From: Epiperipatus broadwayi
Taxonomy: Eukaryota > Onychophora > Udeonychophora > Euonychophora > Peripatidae
Direction: 5' to 3'
DNA length: 64,000 bases
Assembly: GCA_028023455.1 (NCBI GenBank)
Contig: JAQFVV010006273.1
Coordinates: 1,362,001 to 1,426,000 of the forward strand
Under the pieces are notes generated by a model, which saw nothing but the letters and a program-made list of their open reading frames with translations, was not told the DNA's origin and did no database searches. A program made the translations under genes and the position numbers. Positions 25,036 through 35,671 of this stretch are shown here, in pieces. Position 1 is the first letter of the stretch; each line of letters opens with the position of its first letter.

Positions 25036-26699
25036 ATCTTGGGAATCATATTTTTTTCACGTCTTTGGTCAAATTTTTTTATTACAACCCTCTATAAGCT
25101 ATTAAAAGCGGATAGAACCCAGTCCAATGAGTGGTGTAGTAAAAATTACATTACAAAAATATTATTCATTATTAGTTTATTGAATATTTTTCAGAAAAAA
25201 ACCACTATTTACATTACTCCAGTTATGCCATCTATTGTAAGCTTTAATAATCAAAAGATATTATTGCTTATTAAATACCTATATGGGGATGTTTAATCCA
25301 TATGTCTAGATTAGTTTGTAGATTACAAACTTTAGTCAGTGATAAGTGCTTGGATCTGGTAAAATTATATATTTTTTGGATTCATTGAATCTTTTATCTA
25401 GAAGCTAATTTTTAAGTTTTTGTATTATTAAGCTATTAATCTAAAAGTACTTTCATTTGTCTATATTAAAATTTATTATTTTATTTTTTGTTAAAAATTA
25501 TATTATCTCCTCACTTTGATTTTATTCCTTATATAAAAAAAGAAAAGCTAATATGTAAAAACTATAAAATATTAAAATGTAATGATTTATTATTTATCTT
25601 TATCATATTTATATTTTATTTTTTGATTTTCAAATATTTATTCTATAATTCTTAATAATGATGATAGAATATCATCAAAATGTTGAGTAAATATAAAAAT
25701 TATGATTCATCATAAAATAAGGAAGTTTAAAAAAGAAAAACCATATTGAAAATATTTTTTTAATATATATATTATTAGTAAATAGAACATTTCTGAAAAG
25801 ACCATTTAGACAATTTTTAATTGACAGTATAATTTAATATTATCTAATTAAATGCTTTAAAAAATTCTATATGCAATTTCATAAATAAATACTAAATTAA
25901 TTAAAAAACTTTTTTTTTTTATAAATCGTATGTATATACTTAAAAAAATAAATAAAGATAATGCAATATTATATTTAATAACAAAATAAAATTAATCAAC
26001 TCTAGTAAAAATTATTCATGATCAATCTATATTACATTTTAATAAAGTATCAAACTGACTAATTCAAGAAGTAGCATGCTTTGACTTTAATGAACTCTTA
26101 CCGTTTCCTAATTTGCAAGATATAACTTATAAAAATAATTTGAAGTGGAAAAACATTAATAAAAAACTAAAATATTTACTGAATAGAAACAAATAGTAAC
26201 ATTATTTATTGCTGCTGATGTGAACCAATGTTTAATTTAACTTCATGAAAATCCTTTTTATAGAACTGAAATAAAACAAACTACAACAATTACAAATGCT
26301 ATGCAGGGGTTCCTAGAAAACAATACAGAAAAAAAAAATTTCTTGATATTTTGATACTAAAGTTATTCATCTGCAATTTTTTTATCAATTCCCCAATGTT
26401 AATTATTATAATTTAAAATTATATTAAAAACATTTTTCCTCTCATAAGTATTAAATAATGAAATTTTTTAAAGCCTATTAAAAAAACTTAGTTATTTATA
26501 AGTCTACAACAATGAAAATACTGTTCAGGAATTCCTAGTTTTTATATTGTAAAAAAAATGTAAACATCCTTACAAAATATCAAATTATGAGAAAGACTTC
26601 AAAGAAATATTTTAAAAACTTCCCACTAAAATGCTTTGACAATAAATGCAGTTCAGAGAGTATAAATACACTATAGTAGAGTTAATACTCAAAAGGCAA
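25036..26699. other. Intronic sequence, no feature recognised
   Basis: Strongly AT-rich. No coding or repeat feature was recognised. Confidence 0.45.
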
Positions 26700-28650
26700 A
26701 GAGAATATAGAGAACATGAGAATGCGGAGCACTGCAGACATGGAGCACTCGACACAGAAATGGTCGATGATATGCATTAAATAACAGATAACATGTCAGA
26801 AAGGTTGAAAGCTATAGAGGCATAGCAAAAAATCTAACTATACTGTACAAGATGATCATCAGAGAAGCATATTACAAGACTCAGCTTAGATGCGAAGACA
26901 TGCAGCTGGACATCACACTGGAGGGTTACACAAGTCCATCTCAACAACAAAGAGTATTAAAGTAACACATTGTTAGTACGCATATATGTTATGACATGCA
27001 AATAGTGCCAACCTTTATTGAAGCTGATAGGACGATAGCAAGAGTGGACAAGAGTCAAGTGCAGTAAAGCACAAAAGATTCTCTAAGTGCCAGAATTACC
27101 TATGGCAGAACTCATTATTATATAAAAGGAATACAAAAAGCAGCAGCACCATATCAAGCAATCCAGACCACGCAGATATAATTCGGAATTATCTATTGTG
27201 TGCCTTAAAAAAAACATGAGAAGTGATAGTGGCACAACAAGCGACTTATTCCTGTATCAAACTTAATATATATGACTAATAAATATGTTAAAGTATAAGT
27301 AAAGTTTGTATTGTGTATTATAGAGATTGAGAGCAGAACAAACAGAATTGGCATGACTTGATAAGAACACAACAAATATATATTGAACCGTTTTCGAATA
27401 TGTGCATTCAAAACACCGGTCTCTTAGGCAGAGAAGAACATACTCGGAGAGTATGTATGCCCAAACGATAGCTATAAAGTATATAACTAGCGTTACATTT
27501 CCAGGTTATAGCTTCTTCTCGGCTGTTGAGTTCAACACCAAAGCCAAAGCACTTTTATGTTTGTGTATAAACACGGGCGCCAGCTGTTTATTCTAAAAGA
27601 ATACTAAAAGAATAGACAACGCACTTTGAACAGTGGCCACTAACTCAACGCCTAAATCCACGACTAGCTCAGCTGTTTGTAATCACTAATAGATTATACT
27701 TCATTAGTGGTTAAAAGAATTGATAAAAGAATTGTAAGAGGAATTTATAAAAGAGATTGATAAAAAGAATTGACCGACAAATAAAGTTTAATTTTAAAGA
27801 CAATTTATTAACTAACATTTATTTACTAAATTTAAACATTTTATAATTCTAATAAAAACACACGCATATTTTTAAATTAACATTTCTAAACTAGTTTAAA
27901 TATTCTTGTATATTTTCATAACCGAACACTGGTATTTATCTAATTTAACCAATAATATTGATATAAGGATCACGCACATATTAACTCATGCACACACATA
28001 ATAATAATAAAGTATTACATAGCATTTGAAATTTAAACACACATATCAATAGTTCATTTATGTATGATATCGAGTTCATATAATTAGACTCTTGGAGGAT
28101 TCGCACGAATTTATGAAATGCAATGGCTATTACAGTATAAACGAAAATAAGCAAATGTTTTACCTAGGATTTTGAACGTAGATTTAACACTTTGTTTTCT
28201 TCTTGTTTGTTGTTTCTTCCAGTATGAATGGTTTCAGTATGAATGCTTCCAGCCGGCTGGGACGTTTCCTTGCTGAGTTTCCTGATTTTCACGATTATTA
28301 CTATCAGAGACAATTAGATATTGACGGAGATTTTCTAAGTTGTTACGTTGACATTATTTCACGGGCAGATCTTGCTGTTTTCATCGACTTTTTAGGCTGT
28401 GGAGAGGTGTGAATTCCCAAAATCTTCTCAACACTGCATTTTGTTTGTTAACTGACTCAATTAATTTCTGAACTGCACTACTCAATTACTTTTGTGAACT
28501 GATCTGTCCGATAAAAAAAGTCTATTTATATCTGTGACATGTTGTCTTCGTAATATCTCCTGCAAAGATCTGTTGTCAAATTCCAGTGATAATCATTTGA
28601 TAAACGTGTTTTGAAAGATTGCTTAATTAGTAATAGCCATGCAAAATGTT
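26700..28650. other. Unclassified block of higher sequence complexity
   Basis: From about 26700 to 28650 the sequence is less AT-rich and has more CpG than its flanks. Part of it (26810-27180) reads as fragments such as RGIAKNLTILYKMIIREAYY and MQLDITLEGYTSPSQQQRV with stops, like a decayed coding stretch. A 69-codon ORF lies at 28203-28412 (FLAEFPDFHDYYYQRQLDID). I do not recognise either. A decayed retroelement with its terminal region is one option, an intronic regulatory block another. Confidence 0.35.
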
Positions 28651-29942
28651 GTTTGATATTAATTAATAACCATTGCCGTGTTTTTTAATGATAATCTTCT
28701 TTAACTTTCATTTATTTAAAATAACATTTATTCTATTGTTGACACTCGCACATATATTAGTTTTAACATTATTCTTTCTTGAATTAAACTTGAATGAAAA
28801 GAAATTTGTATGTTTTAACTTTTTAAATTATATTTTTACAAATACTAATAAAAACTCTTTACTTCCTTTTATAACCCTTAGTTTAATTTCTCTAACGAAA
28901 CACCCCTCTCCCCTTCTGATTAATTAATTGTAGCTTTTTCATTTCAAAACTAACGCTAGAAAACTATTTGATTCTTATCCTTTTCTAAAACAAACTGCAA
29001 TAAACTCTTCAACGTTTAATTTTATGTTTTTCTTTTATGAACAATTATATTTTAATAATATAATTTTAGATAAAATTATATGTGCCTATATCAATATAGG
29101 TACAATATATATATATACTAAACAATAAATAGTTTAAATTCAGCTCATTTAATTTTTATTCAATTTATTTCAGTTAATAATTTTCTATTATTTTTTTTTG
29201 CTTATAATGCTCTTATAAAAATATTTTATTTTCATATTGTGCTCTTCTATTGATAATATTTAAAATTAAGATATATATATATAATTATATTAACATTATA
29301 GATATATATCCACTAATTAAAATATTTTTTGATCATTACTTTAATAAATAGATAATTCTAACATGTAAAAAAAATAAAATCTTAGATATAATATATAATC
29401 AGTTTATATAACTATATATTTAGATATAAGTAATTAACTATAATAATCAAATACAATAAAATTTGAATCCAATTTACAATTAGCATGTTTTATTTAAAAA
29501 CCATCTACCATGTAAAAGTATAAAATTTTTCATTATATTAAAATATATAATTTTTTTTTTATATGTAATAAATAATTCATGACATTTTGTAATTATTTTT
29601 TGCATTTACGTACTATATGTATGGTGCAGATTTATATCATGTCTTCATATAATCATGGTATATTCTTTTCCTCTTTCTTCCAATGTCTTTGTCATATCAC
29701 CAATATATATTTTTTGCATATTTTGTACATTATTTTATATCCTACACCAATTTTCCTGTATTACCAATTTGTCTAGTGTTGTTTATAAAGTAATCAAGAT
29801 TTTGATTATCTGTTCATGTAGTGTTATTATCTTTTATTCTATTTTTTATTTTATTATATATTTTTTCACAATATATTTTAATCCATTTCATCTTTTTGTT
29901 ATCATTGTTATATTTATTATAATTATAAATAAAAATTACATT
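28651..29942. other. Intronic sequence, no feature recognised
   Basis: Very AT-rich, with AT microsatellites near 29109-29118 and 29271-29285. Long T-rich readings here are chance ORFs. Confidence 0.45.
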
Positions 29943-31177
29943 ATGGGGTCGTGGTTTGCAGACTGTACTGTCGCCGCTAGAGGCGCTGTTTCTGTGTTTT
30001 CACACAGAACATACAGGGCAGGGGCCTCAAAAGCAGACGACGCTTTTTCTGCCGATAGGTGGCGCTGTTCACCATGCGTACGCACAGGAACTTTCCACAA
30101 GCTGGCTGGCAGCTTGCGTCGACTGCTACCAAGAACCTAGGTGGCGCTGATTGCCGTAAACACATCGAGCTTAGGTGTCGTCTGCTATCAGAAACTACCA
30201 AGATTCTAGCCCACTACGCGGCGCTGTTTCTCCACGTTACACACGATAAAAACAGCAACCTCTAAATGCCTCATTGCTAACGTTTATGAACATAGTACTT
30301 AAAACATTCAGGGCCTATAATGTACAGGGGTGAATAATTTATAAAGTCATAACTATTTAAATATACGGTCAAACGTAATAATTTTACATTCTATTTCACC
30401 ATTTCATGAATCGATGTATTTTTAAAGTATGACTTTGTAAAAAGCGATCTGTTTTTTTAATTATTTACTCTAAAAGTGGTTTTTTTTTTTTTTTTTGTAA
30501 ATAAAACAAAACGTGATTTTCGGTCTTTTTTTCCCTACGGCAGTATATCGTTCAAAAATATATTATTTTAAAAGATTATTGTTTGTAAAACTTTTTTTTT
30601 TACACTTTCAATTAATATTTTCAATAAATTTTAAAGTAATATAAATTATATTTCGGTTTATAGATTACAGATCGCTTTTTACAAAGTCATACTTTAAAAA
30701 TACATCGATTCATGAAATGGTGAAATAGAATGTAAAATTATTAAGTTTGACCGTATATTTAAATAGTTATGACTTTATAAATTATTCACCCCTGTACATT
30801 ATAGGCCCTGAATGTTTTAAGTACTATGTTCATAAACGTTAGCAATGAGGCATTTAGAGGTTGCTGTTTTTACCGTGTGTAACGTGGAGAAACAGCGCCG
30901 CGTAGTGGGCTAGAATCTTGGTAGTTTCTGATAGCAGACGACACCTAAGCTCGATGTGTTTACGGCAATCAGCGCCACCTAGGTTCTTGGTAGCAGACGA
31001 CGCAAGCTGCCAGTCAGCTTGTGGAAAGTTCCTGTGCGTACGCATGGTGAACAGCGCCACCTATCGGCAGAAAAAGCGTCGTCTGCTTTTGAGGCCCCTA
31101 CCCTGTATGTTCTGTGTGAAAACACAGAAACAGCGCCTCTAGCGGCGACAGTACAGTCTGCAAACCATGACCCATTA
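29943..31177. mobile_element. Foldback element with CTCF-like motif array, arms of about 510 bp
   Basis: The left arm 29943-30452 and right arm 30667-31177 are near-identical inverted repeats around a T/A-rich centre of about 214 bp. The outer part of each arm is GC-rich. It holds four GGCGCTG-type motifs at about 80-bp intervals (GCGCTG at 29983, 30062, 30144, 30221, mirrored in the right arm). TCGTCTGC/GCAGACGA boxes lie between them. Several short ORFs across the arms are mirror-image readings and not genes. A diverged half copy lies at 6300-7060. Confidence 0.9.
29972..30230 (+). promoter_or_regulatory. Array of four CTCF-like motifs, left arm
   Basis: The four cores are CCGCTAGAGGCGCTG, CCGATAGGTGGCGCTG, AACCTAGGTGGCGCTG and CCACTACGCGGCGCTG. 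The second and third fit the insect/vertebrate CTCF core AG(A/G)(G/T)GGCGC well, while the first lacks one G. They are mirrored at 30893-31146. Binding is not shown; this is a motif match by eye. Confidence 0.4.
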
Positions 31178-32445
31178 TGGTATAATTTAATTTAAGAAGA
31201 AATTTTTGACTGAAATTAGCATTTAAATCTTATATCACCCCCCTCCCCCATTAAAATTTTTAATTGCAGCTGATTTTTAACATAATTGTAATGAATCAAT
31301 TTTTGCTATAACTCTTACATTGATATTTTAAATAAGATTTACTATGATAGATTTATTATTATTCATATACATTACAATATTCAGATAATTTATAAAATTG
31401 TTAAATTCTTAAATAAATTTAATAACATACTTATTATTATTATTAATGTCTGTAAAAATATTAATCATTCTTATATTTCCAAATTATTATTGTTTATCAA
31501 GATATCTATTATACACAATAACATCTTTCTTATTTATATACTTATAGATTATATTTATTTCCATACTGTCTATAAATAGTGAGGCTACGACATTATTCAA
31601 AGGATAACTTATCCATTATTCATTTTCCAAAATACTTTTTTTTTTTTTTTGTAGTATTTTAATTATTATATTTATATTTTCTTTGCATAATGTACTTATC
31701 ATATTTCTTCTATATCAAATAGAATAATTTTTTTGACTTCTGATAAGCTTCATTCTATTTATTTTTCCAATAACTTCCTATGAATTTTTTATTGTAAATT
31801 GTCCAAATCTCAACTTTTTAATTAGTTCATTAATATATTTGCATACATTTTAAATTATATATTTATTAGTTAAAATAATGTGATGTACTGAAAATCCCAG
31901 AAAGTTATATGTAAATTAACTGTCAGTAAAACTAACATAATTAAATATATTATTAAAAATATTGATATGAGTTAAGGTCAGTATTTCCGCATTATTTCAT
32001 CTAATTCAGGCTAAAAGAAAGTTATATTTATATTTATTAAAGTTATAAATTAAACCTTAATGGTTCATCTTTTTATTTTTGCAAATATCACACAGCAAGG
32101 TATAATCACACCACGGGTTTTCATTTTGAAAATTAAAATATTATAATTTAATTTTTATAACATAAGATATATTGTTTTTTAATATTATATATTTTTCATT
32201 TCACTATGCTTTTATTTTTATAATCAGTATTTGTTAATACAGCTTTTGTTTTCAGCTGCAAAAAGCAAATTTTTACTTTTTTTTTTTATTCTATTTTATA
32301 TATTTTCCATTATTTTTTTTGATTTTCGTCAATTAGACCCCGCATGCCGGCTAATCAAAATCCAATAGCTATAATATTACCGGTCTGATTTACAATTGAC
32401 TTTTTTTTACATTACTCTGATATAACACTATACATGTCAACATGT
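31178..32445. other. Intronic sequence, no feature recognised
   Basis: AT-rich, with T-runs at 31638 and 32278. Nothing coding was recognised. Confidence 0.45.
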
Positions 32446-32620
32446 AGTGCTGGAATTCGCAGGGAGGGGGATCTGATGGTTTTGCCGATCCAAAGGATCG
32501 TCCGTCATATGCGCAACAATTTTGAAAACATTATCCATGTCAGTGCTGGAATTCGCAGGGAGAGAGATCCGATGATTTTGACGATCCTTCGGATCATTCG
32601 TCACAACATACAAGTGGTGT
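32446..32620 (+). repeat. Two-copy tandem repeat, 96-bp period
   Basis: AGTGCTGGAATTCGCAGGGA begins at 32446 and again at 32542. The similarity continues through GATC(T/C)GATG, TTTTG and CGATCC...GGATC to CGTCA. The period is a multiple of three, so an ORF at 32434-32667 reads SAGIRREGDLMVL and SAGIRRERDPMIL in the same frame. The units contain small GATCC/GGATC palindromes. Family unknown. Confidence 0.75.
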
Positions 32621-32932
32621 GCGGGGGCAAATCGACGACAATCTTTGTTTCTTTTATATATTTTTGAATTTATTTTTTAATATTATGTTTCTTTTGTTAG
32701 CTTAAAAATTACATTGTTATTTATGTAATTACCATTGCAAATTAAAGTTTATAACAATCTTTTATCATTACTGCATATATTAGCTGAATTTATACTAAGC
32801 ATGGACATTTTGTCAATATGTTTATATATAAATGGAATATGAAAATAATAAAATAATGAGACAATAATAATATAAAATACAAAAAAATATTTTAATATCA
32901 TGAAAAGTTTTACAAAAGACAAAACTCTCAAT

Positions 32933-33075
32933 ACAGTAGTGCCACTCAGTGTAAGCCAGAGTAATCAATAGATGCCAGAAGGCTTGGGCATAAAATCCCT
33001 ATCTAGTGCCTATTCATCCAATATCCCCAGACTAGTTTCTAGCTTGTAGCTTTTGTCAATGAGGAGCTTTGGTGA
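32933..33075 (-). repeat. Dispersed repeat family S, copy 1
   Basis: About 140 bp similar to 55706-55850 and, more distantly, 38655-38800. Shared blocks include AGAGTAATCAAT(A/G)GATGC, CTATCTAGTGC and CATCCAATATCCCC. On the minus strand the copy ends in TTGACA-AAAGCTACAAGCTA-GAAAC, a mutated version of the hammerhead-like core kept at 55804-55827. Confidence 0.7.
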
Positions 33076-33539
33076 TCATGTGATGTTTAGTGGTTTAAAA
33101 AGTTTTACACATTTACATGGTACATGTTTTTGGATAAATCATGGTCATAAATTAGATGCATATTTTATTGTATGTGATTATTGATATTTATAAATACAGT
33201 TATACAAACTAATTACATACTCTATGTAAGGATTTATTTTATATGATAAAAATATCTATTTACTAAAATGACGATCAAACTATAAATTAGTTTATGTATA
33301 TCAGTTATGTTACTACTACATTTATATTTTGTTTTATTAATTATTAATATTAGACTTAAATATTTTACACTATAATGATAATATAAATGATTTGTTTCTT
33401 TAATTCTTTAATATTATTAAAATAAAAATAAAGTGTGAATAATATTCAAATGATATATCCATAAGCAAAAAAAAATTTATAATATCAGTCTATTAAAATA
33501 TTTTGAATGGATGAACTATTGTTATAAGACATTTTCCCC

Positions 33540-34620
33540 CCAATGACTTGAAATTTTCATTTGTGTCTTCTATTTTCTTTGTGACTTGTTCTAAAACCTG
33601 ATCATATTCCTCTTTGCATTTTTTTTTTTGCTTCTATTATTTGCAGTTGATGTTGTTTTTCCATATCTATAAAAGATTTTGCTATTTCATTCTTTTTATA
33701 AGCATGAAGCAGTAATTAGAGTACTTTGTTGAATGACTTAATATTTTCTTTATTTACATTATCTCACATAAGTTTCTGCAAACTATCTTAGTTAATTTCT
33801 CTTTCCTTGATGCAATAGTTTTTAAAGACAATTCTATTTTGGTATTGTTGTCATGTAATATATCTTGTTGTGTTTGAATTTGGCAAGTTTGAGTGGATAT
33901 ATATTATTGAATTTCTTTCAAATTATCATTTTTCTCACTATTTATTAATGATATGAAATGATCCCATTCACAATCAGACTTCCTTCCAGTTGTATTTTTT
34001 TTTTAATTCATTCAATCAATCCATTGTTTTATCTTTTGTTTCTATTGTTATAACAACTTGATTTTTTATTTTGTTTTCAGTTCAGATTTCATTCATTCAA
34101 GTAGCTAAACTATTTCTTTAGCAATTAACATTCTCTTTTGTTCCAAACTGCTTTCTTTTTCTTTCAGTTTCATTTTTAGTTCATTAATTGTAGGATGTTT
34201 TGCTGTCTGTGATTTATAATGCTCAGCCAATCATTACTTAACAGTTTCAAGGAAATTTTGAACCTGTTCTGCTTCAAACTCCTACTCTGCCTGTACTGTC
34301 TTTAAAGTGATGATATGACTTTGCAAGAAGTCATTAGACTTCCCTAAATTCACACTTTCAGCTTTAATCCTTTCATAAACATCAATCAGAGATAATAAAA
34401 AAAAAAAATGATAAAAATTTATGAGGCACTTCAAAATCTTGATAGTTCTTTTAGGTTTTGGTTCTAACATATCACTGAGTGAAAAATTAGGCAGTCTTAT
34501 TTGACACATACAAACTGTGATGAGTGGTAAAGAATCTTCATAGAGTTCTTGATAAGGAAAAACATCAACATCCCTCAGAGATAGCTGATATAATTCTTTC
34601 TTAAAATCAAACACAATTTC
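33540..34620 (-). pseudogene. NUF2: NUF2 kinetochore-protein pseudogene (partial)
   Basis: Read on the minus strand from 34620, this begins IVFDFKKELYQLSLRDVDVF, then YQELYEDSLP, LPNFSLSDML, EPKPKRTIKILKCLINFYHF, GKSNDFLQSHI. These match the calponin-homology end of the NUF2 domain (human [31 protein letters not shown]). NUF2 forms the Ndc80 complex that links kinetochores to microtubules. Downstream a coiled-coil-like reading (KLKEKESSLEQKRML and others) continues for about 700 bp, with many stops and frame changes and no obvious introns. The first 60 percent of the CH region is missing. The homology starts exactly after an ATTTAG, like a splice acceptor. A processed copy or a duplicated piece of the parent gene are both possible. 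Confidence 0.8.
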
Positions 34621-35586
34621 CTAAATAGATACACAGCATTAATTCTAGCAAACTATAAACATCTAAAATCACTTTCTATAAATTTTAAAGGTGGATATAA
34701 TTCACTTAAACTAAAGTATCTTCATGCTTTAAAATTGGAAATCCATAAAATGCCATGTTAATTAATAAAGATTAAATTGAGATAAACTGTAAAATAATTT
34801 AATCAAAGAACATCAACTATAACTTCTTTTTTTTTAAAAAAAAAAGAAGTTTGAAAAAAGTTTATTTATATTTCCCAGTTAGTTGTTAGTTTTAAATTTT
34901 ATGAAACAGGACTTTGTAATATACATGAAAAATAAAGAAAATGTATTTCTGAAGACCTTTGAAAAAAATAACAGAAATCTATATCTCAATTCATTTGATA
35001 AAACTATTAAATTAAATGAATTTAAACAATTTATTATTTAGCATAGGTATATTTTTACAATTATATGTATATCTGAAAAAATAAAAACATTATCTTCTCT
35101 ATCAAAATGGTTAACATAAAATATATATAAAATATCACAGTATATTTTTCTAAATATTCTCTTCTAAATTATTAAAAATTATCTAATATTTTTAATTAAA
35201 AACAGTTTACCTCAAAGTAAGAAAAAAAAACCTAAAGTCAAATACTATAAAAAAACCACAAGTCAAATGATTAAAATCAAATAATTCAGTTGCACATAAA
35301 TTATATACAGAAAACATAACATAAAGCTAGTAATCATTGAAAGGTAAAACTATTCCAATGTGATAATTGGATTTAAATCAAAATCACTGCAATCAATTAC
35401 TGATAAGATGGTAGGTATATAAGTTCTCGGCCCAAAAGTAAACAAGGAATTTTTGAAAACCAAATGGTAACATTTGATTATTAATAGCTAATTCTCATTG
35501 AAATATGTAAAAAAAATATCTTAACAAAAAGTATTTTTTAAAACAACTAAAAAAGATATAAAACGTAGAATAAAAAAATAAATTAC
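34621..35586. other. Intronic sequence, no feature recognised
   Basis: AT-rich. A small T-run/A-run hairpin lies at 34824-34850 (AACTTCTTTTTTTT / AAAAAAAAGAAGTT). Otherwise empty. Confidence 0.45.
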
Positions 35587-35671
35587 CATTATTTGACTGA
35601 AGATCAGGTAAAATGTGTACATGAAAAAAATCAGTTACATTTACAAGCTGACTGGTCTGTGTAATACCAAG
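35587..35671 (-). CDS. CSE1L: CSE1L exon g
   Basis: This exon is 85 nt, phase 0 in and phase 1 out. A run of T precedes the AG acceptor, and the donor is GTAATT. It encodes LGITQTSQLVNVTDFFHVHI, then LPDLQSNN, matching human HGITQANELVNLTEFFVNHILPDL. It sits alone between introns of 10.3 and 12.3 kb. It is short enough to be missed by ORF-based calling. Confidence 0.95.

Noticed and set aside
28203-28412. 69-codon ORF with ordinary amino-acid composition
   Set aside because: No recognised family, no clear splice sites tying it to a transcript, and CSE1L needs no exon here. Kept only as part of the unclassified block.
29655-30140. 161-codon plus-strand ORF and nearby 64-74-codon ORFs over 29956-31142
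   Set aside because: The first half is T-rich intron and the second half runs into the arm of the palindromic element. The mirror arm gives the same readings on the other strand. No protein family recognised.
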